Below are positions 42,812 through 56,062 of a stretch of 64,000 nucleotides of DNA, one piece after another (position 1 is the stretch's first letter; the number at the start of each line of letters is the position of its first letter). A model generated the notes under the pieces. The model made no database searches. It saw nothing but the letters and a program-made list of their open reading frames with translations, and was not told the DNA's origin. Source of the DNA: Streptomyces sp. NBC_01465 (lineage in GTDB: Bacteria; Actinomycetota; Actinomycetes; Streptomycetales; Streptomycetaceae); the NCBI RefSeq assembly GCF_036227325.1, contig NZ_CP109467.1:3410001-3474000 (forward strand). Reading direction: 5' to 3'. The position numbers and the translations under genes were made by a program.

Positions 42812-44379
42812 TTGACGGCCTCCACCTGGGGCTTCGGGTCGTGCTTCTGTACGTCCGACATCGTGTGCTGGACCGCGGGGTTGATGATCTCCGTCAGCGG
42901 CTTGGGGTAGACGCCGAGGAAGACGAGCAACGCGATCAGCGGCACCACGACGGCCAGCTCACGGACCTTGAGGTCCGGCATGCCCTGCACCGACTCCTTG
43001 ACCGGGCCCGTCATCGTCCGCTGGTAGAGGACGAGGACGTACAGCGCGGCCAGGACGATGCCGACCGTCGCAATGATCCCGACCACCGGGTACGCGGCGA
43101 ACGCCCCGACCAGGACAAGGAATTCACTCACGAACGGTGCGAGCCCCGGCAGGGACAGCGTGGCGAGCCCGCCGATCAGGAAGGTCCCGGCGAGCACCGG
43201 GGCCACCTTCTGCACACCCCCGTAGTCGGAGATGAGCCGCGATCCGCGCCGCGAGATCAGGAACCCGGCGACCAGCATCAGCGCGGCGGTCGAGATGCCG
43301 TGGTTGACCATGTAGAGCGTCGCGCCCGACTGGCCCTGGCTGGTCATCGCGAAGATGCCCAGGACGATGAAGCCGAAGTGCGAGATCGAGGCGTACGCGA
43401 CCAGGCGCTTGATGTCGCGCTGGCCCACCGCGAGCAGTGCGCCGTAGATGATGCTGATCAGCGCGAGCACCAGGATCACCGGGGTGGCCCACTTGCTGGC
43501 CTCCGGGAAGAGCTGGAGACAGAAGCGCAGCATCGCGAACGTGCCGACCTTGTCCACAACTGCCGTGATCAGTACGGCGACCGGGGCGGTCGCCTCACCC
43601 ATCGCGTTCGGCAGCCAGGTGTGCAGCGGCCACAGCGGCGCCTTCACCGCGAAGGCGAAGAAGAAGCCGAGGAAGAGCAGCCGCTCGGTGTTGGTCGCCA
43701 TGTCGAGCGAGCCGCCGGCGCGGGCGGCCGCGATCTCGCTGAGCGAGAAGGTGCCCGCGACCACGTACAGGCCGATCACGGCGGCCAGCATGATGAGGCC
43801 GCCGACCAGGTTGTAGAGGAGGAACTTGACGGCCGCGTACGAGCGTTGGGTCGCCGCCGCCTCGTCGCCGCCTGCGTGCGCCCGGTCCCCGAAGCCGCCG
43901 ATGAGGAAGTACATCGGGATGAGCATGGCTTCGAAGAGGATGTAGAAGAGGAAGACGTCGGTGGCCTCGAAGGAGAGGATCACCATCGCCTCGACGGCCA
44001 GGATCAGGGCGAAGAAGCCCTGGGTCGGCCGCCAGCGTGAGCTGTGGGTCTCCAGCGGGTCGGCGTCGTGCCAGCCGGCCAGGATCACGAACGGGATCAG
44101 CAGTGCGGTCAGCGCGATCAGCGCGACCCCGATCCCGTCCACGCCCAGCTCGTACCGGACCCCGAAGTCCTTGATCCAGGAGTGGGATTCGACCAGTTGG
44201 TAGCGGGCGCCGCCCGGCTCGAACCGTACGAGCTGGATCGCGCCGAGCACCAGCGTGCCGAGCGAGACGAGCAGCGCCAGCCACTTGGCGGCGGTGCGCC
44301 GGGCGGCCGGGACCGCGGCGGTGGCGATGGCGCCCACCGCCGGGAGCGCGGCCGTTGCGGTCAGAAGGGGAAAGGACAT
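42808..44379 (-). CDS. nuoM: NADH-quinone oxidoreductase subunit M
   Basis: NuoM is an antiporter-like membrane subunit of 523 aa. Typical blocks are ELGVDGIGVALIALTALLIP, FEAMLIPMYFLIGGFG, the FAFAVKAPLWPLHTWLPNAMGEATAPVAVL segment with the channel Lys, and RDIKRLVAYASISHFGFIVLG. The frame is open far upstream within nuoL, but NuoM homology starts at ATG 44379 (MSFPLLTATAALPAVG), 5 nt after the nuoL stop. Confidence 0.95.
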   Translation of the reverse strand: MSFPLLTATAALPAVGAIATAAVPAARRTAAKWLALLVSLGTLVLGAIQLVRFEPGGARYQLVESHSWIKDFGVRYELGVDGIGVALIALTALLIPFVILAGWHDADPLETHSSRWRPTQGFFALILAVEAMVILSFEATDVFLFYILFEAMLIPMYFLIGGFGDRAHAGGDEAAATQRSYAAVKFLLYNLVGGLIMLAAVIGLYVVAGTFSLSEIAAARAGGSLDMATNTERLLFLGFFFAFAVKAPLWPLHTWLPNAMGEATAPVAVLITAVVDKVGTFAMLRFCLQLFPEASKWATPVILVLALISIIYGALLAVGQRDIKRLVAYASISHFGFIVLGIFAMTSQGQSGATLYMVNHGISTAALMLVAGFLISRRGSRLISDYGGVQKVAPVLAGTFLIGGLATLSLPGLAPFVSEFLVLVGAFAAYPVVGIIATVGIVLAALYVLVLYQRTMTGPVKESVQGMPDLKVRELAVVVPLIALLVFLGVYPKPLTEIINPAVQHTMSDVQKHDPKPQVEAVK

Positions 44380-44384
44380 CGTGA

Positions 44385-46286
<1,902 letters not shown>

Positions 46287-46300
46287 TGTTCAGCGACCCC

Positions 46301-46600
46301 TTACAGCTTCATCAGGCTGGCGTCGTCGACCGAGGCCGAGTGGCGGGAACGGAAGAGCGACACGATGATCGCGAGCCCGACCACGACCTCGGCGGCGGCG
46401 ACGACCATCGTGAAGAACGCGATGATCTGCCCGTCGAGGTTGCCGTGCATCCGGGAGAAGGTGACGAACGCGAGGTTGCAGGCGTTGAGCATCAGCTCGA
46501 CGCACATGAAGACCACGATCGCGTTCCGCCGGATCAGCACCCCGGCCGCACCGATGGTGAACAACAGCGAGGCGAGATAGAGATAGTTGACCGGATTCAC
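46301..46600 (-). CDS. nuoK: NADH-quinone oxidoreductase subunit K
   Basis: This is a three-helix membrane subunit of 99 aa. It contains [22 protein letters not shown], with the conserved membrane Glu, and [19 protein letters not shown]. It starts at GTG 46600 in a GTGA overlap with nuoJ. It has the normal family length, unlike the 119-aa NuoK2. Confidence 0.95.
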   Translation of the reverse strand: MNPVNYLYLASLLFTIGAAGVLIRRNAIVVFMCVELMLNACNLAFVTFSRMHGNLDGQIIAFFTMVVAAAEVVVGLAIIVSLFRSRHSASVDDASLMKL

Positions 46601-47436
46601 TTCGCTGCCTCCTCTTCTTCCCTGGCACCGTCAAGGGCGCTTTCACGGCCGAGCCGCTCCTCCGAACGCTGCTCCAGCGCCTTGAGGTCGGCGAGCGCCT
46701 CGCTCGACACATCGCGGATCTGGCCGCGCTGGCGGAGCGTCTGCATGACGGTGAGTTCGGACGGTGTGCCGTCGGGGAGCAGACCCGCGACGTCCACCGC
46801 GTTGTGCCGGGCGTACACGCCGGGGGCGGGCAGCGGCGGCACATGGCTGGAGCGGGTGCGCTCCTCGGACATCTCCCGCTGGGTCTTGGCCCGCTCCGTG
46901 CGCTCGCGGTGCGTGAGCACCATCGCGCCGACGGCGGCCGTGATCAGCAGGGCGCCGGTGATCTCGAAGGCGAAGACGTACTTGGTGAAGATGAGGGCCG
47001 CCAGGCCCTGTACGTTCCCGCCCGCGTTGGCGGTGCCCAGACCGTTGAAGTGCTTCAGCGAGGCGTTCCCGATCCCCGCGATCAGCAGCACTCCGAAGCC
47101 CAGACCGCAGGCGACGGCGAGCCAGCGCTGCCCCTTGATGGTCTCCTTCAGCGAGTCCGCGGCCGTGACACCGACCAGCATGACGACGAAGAGGAAGAGC
47201 ATCATGATCGCGCCGGTGTAGACGACGATCTGGACGATGCCCAGGAAGTACGCCCCGTTGGCGAGGTAGAAGACCGCCAGGATGATCATGGTCCCGGCGA
47301 GCGAGAGCGCGCTGTGGACGGCCCTCTTCATCAGGATGGTGGAGAGCGCGCCGATCACGGCGACCGTACCGAGCACCCAGAACTGGAAGGCCTCACCAGT
47401 GGAGGTCGTGGTGGCAGCCGCAGCCAGGCCGGTCAT
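46597..47436 (-). CDS. nuoJ: NADH-quinone oxidoreductase subunit J
   Basis: This is a five-helix membrane subunit of 279 aa. The core NuoJ region is residues 1-190 ([24 protein letters not shown]). From about residue 195 a charged cytoplasmic extension follows ([19 protein letters not shown] onward, then an acidic Ala/Glu-rich end), common in actinobacterial NuoJ. ATG 47436 overlaps the nuoI stop (ATGA). The upstream open frame lies inside nuoI and is rejected. Confidence 0.93.
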   Translation of the reverse strand: MTGLAAAATTTSTGEAFQFWVLGTVAVIGALSTILMKRAVHSALSLAGTMIILAVFYLANGAYFLGIVQIVVYTGAIMMLFLFVVMLVGVTAADSLKETIKGQRWLAVACGLGFGVLLIAGIGNASLKHFNGLGTANAGGNVQGLAALIFTKYVFAFEITGALLITAAVGAMVLTHRERTERAKTQREMSEERTRSSHVPPLPAPGVYARHNAVDVAGLLPDGTPSELTVMQTLRQRGQIRDVSSEALADLKALEQRSEERLGRESALDGAREEEEAAK

Positions 47437-48035
47437 GCCCCCACCCCCTCTTCCGAGGGCTCGGACGCCGACTCGCCCTTGGACACGGCGACTTGGCGCA
47501 CCGTGCCCGGCGCCGCTTCCGTCACCAGACCCCGGTAGTAGTCCTGCTCGTCCGTGCCGGGGAAGATCGAGTGCGGCGACTCGACCATGCCCTCGTCCAG
47601 ACCGGCGAGCAGCTGCTCCTTGGTGTAGATCAGGTTCTCGCGGCTGCTGTCGGCCAGTTCGAACTCGTTCGTCATCGTGAGCGCCCTGGTCGGGCAGGCC
47701 TCGATGCAGAGTCCGCACAGGATGCAGCGGGCGTAATTGATCTGGTAGACGCGGCCGTACCGCTCGCCCGGGGAGTAGCGCTCCTCTTCGGAGTTGTCCG
47801 CGCCCTCCACATAGATCGCGTCCGCCGGACAGGCCCAGGCGCAGAGCTCGCACCCGATGCACTTCTCCAGTCCGTCCGGATGCCGGTTGAGCTGGTGCCG
47901 CCCGTGGAAGCGCGGCGCCGTCGTCTTCTCCTGCTCCGGGTACTGCTCGGTCAGCCGCTTCTTGAACATGGCCTTGAAGGTCACGCCGAAGCCGGCCACA
48001 GGATTCTGCCAAGAGGAAGAAGATTCGTCAGGCAT
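47433..48035 (-). CDS. nuoI: NADH-quinone oxidoreductase subunit I
   Basis: This subunit holds clusters N6a and N6b, 200 aa. The motifs are [12 protein letters not shown] (Cys59, 62, 65, 69) and [12 protein letters not shown] (Cys104, 107, 110, 114). ATG 48035 is supported by GGAGG 6 nt upstream, which lies inside the end of nuoH; the two genes overlap by 8 nt. A farther in-frame ATG at 48056 is less likely. An acidic C-terminal tail of about 60 residues is present. Confidence 0.94.
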   Translation of the reverse strand: MPDESSSSWQNPVAGFGVTFKAMFKKRLTEQYPEQEKTTAPRFHGRHQLNRHPDGLEKCIGCELCAWACPADAIYVEGADNSEEERYSPGERYGRVYQINYARCILCGLCIEACPTRALTMTNEFELADSSRENLIYTKEQLLAGLDEGMVESPHSIFPGTDEQDYYRGLVTEAAPGTVRQVAVSKGESASEPSEEGVGA

Positions 48036-49395
48036 CGTCAGCCTCCTTTCCGTCACTCACAGTGTCGCCCCCACCACTGACAATCAACTCCCGCTCCCTG
48101 CGCGGGCGTCGCCTGGGCACCGGCGGAAGACTCTGGCCGGGCAGCGGCGGTACGGGGAATCCGCCCGCCATCGGGTCGAACGCGGCGTCTGCGTCGGCCT
48201 GTTCGGCCGCCTCCGCCTTCTCGCTCTTGTCGCGGAAGATGTCCACGACGAAGGAGAGAAGGAGGATCGCCACGACCGCCCCGCCGACGTACAGCACGAT
48301 CTGGTTGAAGTCGTAGTTCTCGTTGCGCAGCGCGCGCACGGTGGCGACCAGCATCAGCCAGACCACCGAGACCGGGATGAGCACCTTCCAGCCCAGCTTC
48401 ATCAACTGGTCGTAGCGCACACGCGGGAGCGTGCCGCGCAGCCAGATGAAGAAGAAGAGCAGCAGCTGCACCTTGATCACGAACCAGAGCATCGGCCACC
48501 AGCCGTGGTTCGCACCCTCCCAGTACGTGGAGATCGGCGCCGGCGCCCGCCAGCCGCCCAGGAAGAGGGTGGCCGAGACTGCGGAGACGGTGACCATGTT
48601 GACGTACTCGGCGAGCATGAACAGCGCGAACTTGATCGACGAGTACTCGGTGTTGAAGCCGCCGACCAGGTCGCCCTCGGACTCGGGCATGTCGAACGGC
48701 GCCCGGTTCGTCTCACCGATCATCGTGACGATGTAGATGATGAAGGAGACCGGCAGCAGGATGATGAACCAGCGGTCCTTCTGCGCATCGACGATCGCCG
48801 ACGTCGACATCGACCCCGAGTAGAGGAAGACCGAGGCGAAGGCGGCGCCCATCGCGATCTCGTACGAGATCATCTGCGCGCAGGAGCGGAGACCGCCGAG
48901 CAGCGGGTACGTGGAGCCGGACGACCAGCCCGCGAGCACGATGCCGTAGATGCCGACCGAGGCGACCGCGAGGATGTAGAGCATCGCGATCGGCAGGTCG
49001 GTGAGCTGCATCGTCGTGCGCTGGCCGAAGATCGAGACTTCGTTGCCGGGCGGTCCGAAGGGGATCACCGCGATCGCCATGAAGGCCGGGATCGCGGCGA
49101 TGATCGGCGCCAGGACGTAGACGACCTTGTCCGCCCGCTTGACGATCAGGTCTTCCTTCAGCATCAGCTTCACGCCGTCGGCGAGCGACTGGAGCATGCC
49201 CCAGGGGCCGTGCCGGTTGGGGCCGATGCGCAGCTGCATCCAGGCGACGACCTTGCGCTCCCACACGATGGAGAAGAGCACGGTGATCATCAGGAAGGCG
49301 AAGCAGAAGACGGCCTTGATGACGACGAGCCACCAGGGGTCGCGGCCGAACATCGAGAGGTCTTCGGCGTTCGCGGCGAGGTAGTTGTTGATCAT
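48028..49395 (-). CDS. nuoH: NADH-quinone oxidoreductase subunit H
   Basis: This is the quinone-site membrane subunit, 455 aa. It shows [53 protein letters not shown] and the [19 protein letters not shown] segment. Residues beyond about 395 form a charged cytoplasmic tail ([20 protein letters not shown], then a Pro/Arg-rich end) that NuoH2 lacks. ATG 49395 overlaps the nuoG stop (ATGA). Confidence 0.95.
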   Translation of the reverse strand: MINNYLAANAEDLSMFGRDPWWLVVIKAVFCFAFLMITVLFSIVWERKVVAWMQLRIGPNRHGPWGMLQSLADGVKLMLKEDLIVKRADKVVYVLAPIIAAIPAFMAIAVIPFGPPGNEVSIFGQRTTMQLTDLPIAMLYILAVASVGIYGIVLAGWSSGSTYPLLGGLRSCAQMISYEIAMGAAFASVFLYSGSMSTSAIVDAQKDRWFIILLPVSFIIYIVTMIGETNRAPFDMPESEGDLVGGFNTEYSSIKFALFMLAEYVNMVTVSAVSATLFLGGWRAPAPISTYWEGANHGWWPMLWFVIKVQLLLFFFIWLRGTLPRVRYDQLMKLGWKVLIPVSVVWLMLVATVRALRNENYDFNQIVLYVGGAVVAILLLSFVVDIFRDKSEKAEAAEQADADAAFDPMAGGFPVPPLPGQSLPPVPRRRPRRERELIVSGGGDTVSDGKEADDA

Positions 49396-51899
49396 GCCTC
49401 CACCTCTGTGGCGGTCGCGGGTGCGGCAGGTGCGGCGGTGATCTTCACCAGGTCACCCGGGCGGGCACCGACGTCGGCGGGCACGCCCGCTCCCACCGAG
49501 TTCAGCGGGACCCAGACCACGCGGTCGGGCATGTCCGTGACCTGGAGCGGGAGTTGGAGAGCGCCTGCGGGACCGGTGACCGCGAGGACGTCGCCGTCCT
49601 TGACGCCGGTCTCGGCCGCCGTCGTGGCGGAGAGCCTGGCGACCGCCGCGTGACGGGTTCCGGCGAGCGCCTCGTCGCCGTCCTGGAGCCGTCCCTGGTC
49701 CAGGAGGAGGCGGTGACCTGCGAGAACGGCCTCGCCCTCGGAGGGGCGGGGCAGCTGCAGGGCCGACTCGATCGGGTCGTCCGCGTGCCGGCCTTCCCAC
49801 GCACCCAGGCGGTCCATCTCGGTCCGTACGGACTTGAGGTCCGGCAGGGCGAAGTGGACGTCGAGCGCGTCGGCCAGCATGTGCAGGACACGCGAGTCCG
49901 CAGGGGCCAGCCGGCGCGTCATCTGCTCCGGCTTCAGCGCGGCCTCGAACATCCGCGCCCTGCCCTCCCAGTTGAGGAAGGTGCCGGGCTTCTCGGCGAC
50001 CGCGGCCACCGGGAAGACGACGTCGGCGCGGTCGGTGACCTCGCTCGGCCGCAGCTCCAGCGAGACCAGGAAGCCGACCTCGTCGAGCGCGTGGAGCGCC
50101 CGCTTCGGGTCGGGCAGGTCCGCCGTCTCGACGCCCGCGACCAGCAGTGCGCTGAGCTCGCCGGTCGCGGCGGCCTCGACGATCTGGCCGGTGTCGCGCC
50201 CGTAGCGGTGCGGCAGTTCGCGTACGCCCCAGGCCGCGGCGACCTCTTCGCGGGCCCGCGGGTCGGTGGCCGGGCGGCCGCCGGGCAGCAGGGAGGGGAT
50301 CGCGCCCGCCTCCACCGCGCCGCGCTCGCCGGCCCGCCGCGGGATCCACACCAGCGTGGCGCCGGTCGCGGTGGCAGTACGTACTGCCGCGGTCAGCGCC
50401 CCGGGGACGGCGGCAAGCCGCTCGCCGACGACGATGACCGCGCCCTCGGTACGGAGGGCCTCCGCCGCCGTCTGGCCCCCGTCGTCCAGACCGACGCCGC
50501 CGGACAACGCGTCCAGCCACTCGGTCTCGGTGCCGGGTGCGGCGGGGAGCAGGACGCCACCCGCCTTCTCCAGACCGCGCGTCGCGTGCGAGGCGAGCGA
50601 GAAGGTGCGCTGCCCGTGCTTGCGGTGCGCCTTGCGCAGCCGCAGGAAGACGCCGGGCGCCTCCTCCTCGGACTCGAACCCGACGAGGAGGACCGCGGGG
50701 GCCTTCTCCAGCGTCGTGTACGTCAGACCGCTGCCGTCCAGGTCCCGTCCGCGGCCCGCGACCCTGGCGGCCAGGAAGTCGGCCTCCTCGGCGGAGTGGG
50801 CGCGGGCGCGGAAGTCGACGTCGTTGGTGTCGAGGGCGATGCGCGCGAACTTGGCGTAGGCGTACGCGTCTTCGACGGTGAGCCGGCCCCCGGTCAGGAC
50901 GCCGGTGCGGCCCTTCGCGGCGGAGAGCCCGCGGGCTGCGGCCTCCAGTGCCTCGGGCCAGCTGGCCGGCTCCAGGACGCCGTCCTCATTGCGTACGAGA
51001 GGAGTGGTCAGCCGGTCGGGACGCTGTCCGTAACGGAAGCCGAAGCGCCCCTTGTCGCACATCCACTCCTCGTTGACCTCCGGGTCGTTGGAGGCGAGGC
51101 GCCGCAGGACCTTGCCGCGCCGGTGGTCGGTGCGGGTCGCGCAGCCGCCCGCGCAGTGCTCGCAGACCGACGGCGAGGAGACCAGGTCGAAGGGGCGGGA
51201 GCGGAATCGGTACGCCGCCGAGGTCAGCGCACCAACGGGGCAGATCTGGATGGTGTTTCCGGAGAAGTACGACTCGAAGGGGTCGCCCTCGCCCGTGCCG
51301 ACCTGCTGGAGCGCACCGCGCTCGATCAGCTCGATCATCGGGTCGCCCGCGACCTGGTTGGAGAAGCGGGTGCAGCGGGCGCACAGGACGCAGCGCTCGC
51401 GGTCGAGGAGGACCTGGGTGGAGATCGGGACGGGCTTCTCGTACGTCCGCTTCTTGCCGTCGAAGCGGGAGTCGGCGTCGCCGTGGGACATCGCCTGGTT
51501 CTGCAGGGGGCACTCGCCGCCCTTGTCGCAGACCGGACAGTCCAGCGGGTGGTTGATGAGGAGGAGCTCCATCACACCGCGCTGGGCCTTGTCGGCGACC
51601 GGCGAGGTGATCTGCGACTTGACGACCATGCCGTCGGTGCAGGTGATGGTGCACGAGGCCATCGGCTTGCGCTGGCCCTCGACCTCGACGATGCACTGGC
51701 GGCAGGCGCCGGCCGGGTCGAGGAGGGGGTGGTCGCAGAAGCGCGGGATCTCGATGCCGAGGAGTTCGGCGGCTCGGATGACCAACGTCCCCTTGGGGAC
51801 GGAGATTTCGATGCCGTCGATCGTCAGCGAGACGAGATCTTCCGGCGGAACCGCCGCCTCACCGCCCCCGGAGGGAGCACTGTTTGTCGTGACGGTCAT
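49392..51899 (-). CDS. nuoG: NADH-quinone oxidoreductase subunit G
   Basis: This is the large iron-sulfur subunit of the NADH module, 835 aa. The N-terminal [2Fe-2S] ligands are Cys55, 66, 69 and 83. The N5 motif is [17 protein letters not shown], and the N4 region is [10 protein letters not shown] with CPVGAL. A complete N7-type motif, [18 protein letters not shown] with a further Cys about 27 residues on ([12 protein letters not shown]), is also present. The remainder is a molybdopterin-oxidoreductase-like fold without cofactor. ATG 51899 overlaps the nuoF stop (ATGA). Confidence 0.95.
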   Translation of the reverse strand: MTVTTNSAPSGGGEAAVPPEDLVSLTIDGIEISVPKGTLVIRAAELLGIEIPRFCDHPLLDPAGACRQCIVEVEGQRKPMASCTITCTDGMVVKSQITSPVADKAQRGVMELLLINHPLDCPVCDKGGECPLQNQAMSHGDADSRFDGKKRTYEKPVPISTQVLLDRERCVLCARCTRFSNQVAGDPMIELIERGALQQVGTGEGDPFESYFSGNTIQICPVGALTSAAYRFRSRPFDLVSSPSVCEHCAGGCATRTDHRRGKVLRRLASNDPEVNEEWMCDKGRFGFRYGQRPDRLTTPLVRNEDGVLEPASWPEALEAAARGLSAAKGRTGVLTGGRLTVEDAYAYAKFARIALDTNDVDFRARAHSAEEADFLAARVAGRGRDLDGSGLTYTTLEKAPAVLLVGFESEEEAPGVFLRLRKAHRKHGQRTFSLASHATRGLEKAGGVLLPAAPGTETEWLDALSGGVGLDDGGQTAAEALRTEGAVIVVGERLAAVPGALTAAVRTATATGATLVWIPRRAGERGAVEAGAIPSLLPGGRPATDPRAREEVAAAWGVRELPHRYGRDTGQIVEAAATGELSALLVAGVETADLPDPKRALHALDEVGFLVSLELRPSEVTDRADVVFPVAAVAEKPGTFLNWEGRARMFEAALKPEQMTRRLAPADSRVLHMLADALDVHFALPDLKSVRTEMDRLGAWEGRHADDPIESALQLPRPSEGEAVLAGHRLLLDQGRLQDGDEALAGTRHAAVARLSATTAAETGVKDGDVLAVTGPAGALQLPLQVTDMPDRVVWVPLNSVGAGVPADVGARPGDLVKITAAPAAPATATEVEA

Positions 51900-53266
51900 G
51901 CATTCACCTCCGTGGTGCGGGCGGGCCGGTCGGCCCAGACGGTCGACTTGGCCGGGTCGAAGGGGCAGCCCTTGCCGGTGATGTGCTGCTCGTACTCCTC
52001 GCGGAAGTACTTGAGCGAGGAGAAGATCGGCGAGGCGGCACCGTCGCCGAGCGCGCAGAACGACTTGCCGTTGATGTTGTCGGCGATGTCGTTGAGCTTG
52101 TCGAGGTCGGAGAGCTGTCCCTTGCCGGCCTCGATGTCGCGGAGCAACTGGACGAGCCAGTACGTGCCTTCGCGGCAGGGCGTGCACTTTCCACAGGACT
52201 CGTGCGCGTAGAACTCGGTCCAGCGGGTGACGGCCCGGACCACGCACGTCGTCTCGTCGAAGCACTGCAGGGCCTTGGTGCCGAGCATCGATCCGGCGGC
52301 GCCGACACCCTCGTAGTCGAGGGGTACGTCGAGGTGCTCCTCGGTGAACATCGGGGTCGAAGAGCCGCCCGGCGTCCAGAACTTGAGGCGGTGGCCCTCG
52401 CGGATCCCGCCGCTCATGTCGAGGAGCTGGCGCAGGGTGATGCCGAGGGGCGCCTCGTACTGGCCGGGGCTGGTGACGTGGCCGCTCAGCGAATAGAGCG
52501 TGAAGCCCGGGGACTTCTCGCTTCCCATCGCTTTGAACCAGTCCTTGCCCCTGGTGAGGATTGCGGGAACCGATGCGATGGATTCCACGTTATTGACAAC
52601 AGTGGGGCATGCATAAAGACCCGCGACGGCAGGGAAAGGGGGACGGAGTCGCGGCTGGCCACGGCGGCCTTCGAGCGAGTCGAGCAGTGCGGTCTCTTCA
52701 CCACAGATGTACGCGCCGGCGCCCGCGTGCACGGTGATGTCCAGGTTGAGCCCGCTGCCCAGGATGTTCTCGCCCAGGTAGCCCGCCTCGTACGCCTCAC
52801 GGACGGCCTCGTGCAACCTCCGCAGCACGGGGACGACTTCACCGCGGAGATAAATGAATGCGTGACTCGATCGGATCGCGTAACACGCAATGATCATGCC
52901 CTCGATGAGGCTATGAGGATTGGCGAAGAGGAGCGGGATGTCCTTGCAGGTCCCGGGTTCCGATTCGTCGGCGTTGACAACTAGATAGTGCGGCTTTCCA
53001 TCACCCTGCGGAATGAACTGCCATTTCATTCCGGTGGGGAAGCCTGCGCCGCCGCGGCCGCGCAGGCCCGCGTCCTTCACGTACGCGATGAGGTCGTCGG
53101 GCGCCATGGCGAGGGCCTTCTTCAGGCCCTCGTACCCGTCGTGCCGCTTGTAGGTCTCCAGGGTCCAGGAGTTGGGCTGGTCCCAGAAGGCGGAGAGGAC
53201 GGGTGCGAGCAGCTTCTCCGGGCTGCTCCCGTTCCCGTTTCCTTCGATCTCGGTGGCCACGGACAT
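51896..53266 (-). CDS. nuoF: NADH-quinone oxidoreductase subunit F
   Basis: This subunit binds NADH, FMN and cluster N3, 456 aa. The NADH/FMN motif [16 protein letters not shown] is at residues 68-82, [12 protein letters not shown] follows, and the [4Fe-4S] motif is [11 protein letters not shown] with a later Cys. ATG 53266 overlaps the nuoE stop by 1 nt. Two stretches, about 52829-53035 and 52545-52640, use AT-rich codons such as CTA, ATT, GTT and TAT, unlike the rest of the operon. Confidence 0.95.
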   Translation of the reverse strand: MSVATEIEGNGNGSSPEKLLAPVLSAFWDQPNSWTLETYKRHDGYEGLKKALAMAPDDLIAYVKDAGLRGRGGAGFPTGMKWQFIPQGDGKPHYLVVNADESEPGTCKDIPLLFANPHSLIEGMIIACYAIRSSHAFIYLRGEVVPVLRRLHEAVREAYEAGYLGENILGSGLNLDITVHAGAGAYICGEETALLDSLEGRRGQPRLRPPFPAVAGLYACPTVVNNVESIASVPAILTRGKDWFKAMGSEKSPGFTLYSLSGHVTSPGQYEAPLGITLRQLLDMSGGIREGHRLKFWTPGGSSTPMFTEEHLDVPLDYEGVGAAGSMLGTKALQCFDETTCVVRAVTRWTEFYAHESCGKCTPCREGTYWLVQLLRDIEAGKGQLSDLDKLNDIADNINGKSFCALGDGAASPIFSSLKYFREEYEQHITGKGCPFDPAKSTVWADRPARTTEVNA

Positions 53267-54015
53267 CACTCCCCCTCCTCGGTGGCTGCGGCGCCCGGTG
53301 TCTCGTCGCGCGGGTGCACCACGCGCGGAACCGGAGCCTCGCCCTTGGCCAGGCGCAGCCCGATGAGCGAGGCGGGGCCCGCGCCGCCGGTCGCCTCGAC
53401 GGCGCCGGGGCGCTCGTCGGGGAAGCCGGCCAGGATGCGGGCGGTCTCCTTGTACGTACAGAGGGGAGCACCGCGGGTGGGTGCGACCGGACGGCCCGCC
53501 TGCAGGTCGTCGACGAGCTGCTTGGCCGAGTCGGGGGTCTGGTTGTCGAAGAACTCCCAGTTGACCATCACCACCGGCGCGAAGTCGCAGGCCGCGTTGC
53601 ACTCGATGTGCTCCAGCGTGACCTTGCCGTCCTCTGTCGTCTCGTTGTTGCCGACGCCGAGGTGCTCCTTGAGCTCCTCGAAGATCGCGTCGCCGCCCAT
53701 GACCGCACAGAGGGTGTTGGTGCAGACCCCCACCTGGTAGTCCCCGGAGGGCTTCCGGCGGTACATGGAGTAGAAGGTGGAGACGGCGGTGACCTCTGCG
53801 GTGGTCAGGCCGAGCTGCTCGGCACAGAACCGGACACCGGTCCGGGTGACGTACCCCTCCTCCGACTGCACGAGGTGCAGCAACGGCAGCAGGGCACTGC
53901 GGCTGTCGGGATAGCGGGCGACGACTTCCTTGGCGTCCGCCTCCAGGCGGGCCTGGACCTCGGCCGGATAGGCGGGGGCGGGAAGTTGGGGCATGCCCAG
54001 TGAGACATCCGTCAT
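53266..54015 (-). CDS. nuoE: NADH-quinone oxidoreductase subunit E
   Basis: This is the thioredoxin-fold subunit with cluster N1a, 249 aa. The ligands are Cys98, Cys103 (CTNTLC), Cys139 and Cys143 (CNAAC). The core ends near residue 180. A C-terminal extension of about 70 residues follows (from GAPLCTYKETARILAGFPDE to the acidic end), longer than in E. coli. It starts at ATG 54015, overlapping the nuoD TAA by one base. Confidence 0.95.
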   Translation of the reverse strand: MTDVSLGMPQLPAPAYPAEVQARLEADAKEVVARYPDSRSALLPLLHLVQSEEGYVTRTGVRFCAEQLGLTTAEVTAVSTFYSMYRRKPSGDYQVGVCTNTLCAVMGGDAIFEELKEHLGVGNNETTEDGKVTLEHIECNAACDFAPVVMVNWEFFDNQTPDSAKQLVDDLQAGRPVAPTRGAPLCTYKETARILAGFPDERPGAVEATGGAGPASLIGLRLAKGEAPVPRVVHPRDETPGAAATEEGE

Positions 54016-55346
54016 TACCGGTCGACGCCTCCCATCACAGGGTCGATGGAGGCGACGGCGACGATGACGTCGGCGACCTGGCCGCCCTCGCACATCGCCG
54101 CCATGGCCTGCAGATTGGTGAAGGACGGGTCGCGGAAGTGGACCCGGTAGGGGCGGGTGCCGCCGTCGGAGACGACATGCACGCCGAGTTCGCCCTTGGG
54201 CGACTCGACCGCTGCGTAGGCCTGTCCGGCGGGGACCCGGAAGCCCTCGGTCACCAGCTTGAAGTGATGGATCAGGGACTCCATGGAGGTGCCCATGATC
54301 TGCTTGATGTGATCGAGGGAGTTGCCGAGCCCGTCGGGGCCGAGCGCGAGCTGCGCGGGCCAGGCGATCTTCTTGTCGGCGACCATGACCGGGCCGGGCT
54401 CGAGCCGGTCCAGGCACTGCTCGACGATGCCCAGCGACTGGCGCATCTCCTCGAGACGGATGAGGAAGCGGCCGTAGGAGTCGCAGGTGTCGGCGGTCGG
54501 GACCTCGAAGTCGTAGGTCTCGTATCCGCAGTACGGGTCCGTCTTGCGCAGGTCGTGCGGGAGCCCCGCCGAGCGCAGGACGGGTCCGGTCGCGCCCAGC
54601 GCCATCGCGCCGGCCAGGTCGAGATAGCCGACGTCCTGCATACGGGCCTTGAAGATCGGGTTCCCGGTGGCGAGCTTGTCGTACTCCGGGAGGTTCTTGC
54701 GCATCGTCTTCACGAACTCGCGCAGCTGGTCCACGGCGCCCGGGGGCAGGTCCTGGGCCAGTCCGCCGGGACGGACGAAGGCGTGGTTCATGCGCAGGCC
54801 GGTGATCAGCTCGAAGATGTCGAGGATCAGTTCCCGGTCCCTGAACCCGTAGATCATGATCGTCGTCGCGCCGAGCTCCATGCCGCCGGTGGCGATGCAC
54901 ACCAGATGGGAGGAGAGCCGGTTGAGCTCCATGAGGAGCACTCGGATGATCGACGCCCGGTCGGGGATGTCGTCGGTGATGCCGAGGAGCTTCTCGACGC
55001 CGAGACAGTAGGCCGTCTCGTTGAAGAAGGGCGTCAGATAGTCCATGCGCGTGACGAACGTGGTGCCCTGAGTCCAGTTCCGGAATTCGAGGTTCTTCTC
55101 GATGCCGGTGTGGAGGTAGCCGATGCCGCAGCGGGCCTCGGTGACGGTCTCGCCGTCGATCTCCAGGATCAGGCGGAGCACGCCGTGCGTGGACGGGTGC
55201 TGGGGGCCCATGTTGACGACGATGCGCTCGTCGTCGGCCTTGGCGGCGGACTGGACGACCTCGTCCCAGTCGCCGCCGGTGACTGTATATACAGTCCCCT
55301 CGGTCGTCTCGCGGGCGGAAGCCTCGGAGGCGTGTGAAGTGGTCAT
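54015..55346 (-). CDS. nuoD: NADH-quinone oxidoreductase subunit D
   Basis: This is the 49-kDa subunit that builds the quinone site with NuoB, 443 aa. The N-terminal motif [14 protein letters not shown] holds the His near the quinone head group. The Tyr region [22 protein letters not shown] and the C-terminal [17 protein letters not shown] are also typical. It is separate from nuoC. It is the only nuoD in the window, so a Nuo2 complex would have to borrow it or lack it. ATG 55346 overlaps the nuoC stop. Confidence 0.96.
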   Translation of the reverse strand: MTTSHASEASARETTEGTVYTVTGGDWDEVVQSAAKADDERIVVNMGPQHPSTHGVLRLILEIDGETVTEARCGIGYLHTGIEKNLEFRNWTQGTTFVTRMDYLTPFFNETAYCLGVEKLLGITDDIPDRASIIRVLLMELNRLSSHLVCIATGGMELGATTIMIYGFRDRELILDIFELITGLRMNHAFVRPGGLAQDLPPGAVDQLREFVKTMRKNLPEYDKLATGNPIFKARMQDVGYLDLAGAMALGATGPVLRSAGLPHDLRKTDPYCGYETYDFEVPTADTCDSYGRFLIRLEEMRQSLGIVEQCLDRLEPGPVMVADKKIAWPAQLALGPDGLGNSLDHIKQIMGTSMESLIHHFKLVTEGFRVPAGQAYAAVESPKGELGVHVVSDGGTRPYRVHFRDPSFTNLQAMAAMCEGGQVADVIVAVASIDPVMGGVDR

Positions 55347-56062
55347 CAGCTGTACGACCTCCGCTGGTCCGGAGCCGGGATCTGGGCGCCCTTGTACTCG
55401 ACGGCGATACCGCCCAGGGGGTAGTCCTTGCGCTGCGGGTGGCCCTGCCAGTCGTCCGGCATCATGATCCGGGTGAGGGCGGGGTGTCCGTCGAAGACCA
55501 GACCGAAGAAGTCGTAGGTCTCGCGCTCGTGCCAGTCGTTGGTCGGGTAGACCGCGACGAGGGACGGGACGTGCGGGTCCGTGTCCGGGGCGGAGACCTC
55601 GATACGGATCAGCCGGCCGTGGGTGATCGAGCGCAGGTGGTAGACCGCGTGCAGCTCGCGGCCCTTGTCCTCGAGGAAGTGGACGCCGGAGACGCCCGTA
55701 CAGAGCTCGAAGCGCAGGGCCGGGTCGTCGCGCAGGGTCCGTGCCACGGTCAACAGGTGCTCGCGCGCGATGTGGAAGGTGAGCTCGCCGCGGTCGACGA
55801 CCGTCTTCTCGATGGCGTTCTCGGGGACGAGTCCCTGTTCTTCGAGGGCGCCTTCGAGTTCGTCGGCGACCTCGTCGAAGTAGGAGCCGTAGGGCCGGGA
55901 GGTGGCCCCGGGCAGGGTCACGGTCCGGACGAGGCCGCCGTAGCCGGAGGTGTCGCCGCCGTTGTTGGCGCCGAACATCCCCTTCCGTACGCGGATGACC
56001 TCGCGGGTGTCCTCGCGCTGGGCCGGGACGCCGTTGGCGTTCTGCTCAGGTGCGTCGGTCAT
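55346..56062 (-). CDS. nuoC: NADH-quinone oxidoreductase subunit C
   Basis: This is the 30-kDa subunit, 238 aa. The signature [20 protein letters not shown] is followed by [24 protein letters not shown] 56062 overlaps the nuoB stop in ATGA. The upstream open frame lies within nuoB and is rejected. It has the normal family length, unlike the 463-aa NuoC2 at 4897. Confidence 0.95.
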   Translation of the reverse strand: MTDAPEQNANGVPAQREDTREVIRVRKGMFGANNGGDTSGYGGLVRTVTLPGATSRPYGSYFDEVADELEGALEEQGLVPENAIEKTVVDRGELTFHIAREHLLTVARTLRDDPALRFELCTGVSGVHFLEDKGRELHAVYHLRSITHGRLIRIEVSAPDTDPHVPSLVAVYPTNDWHERETYDFFGLVFDGHPALTRIMMPDDWQGHPQRKDYPLGGIAVEYKGAQIPAPDQRRSYS

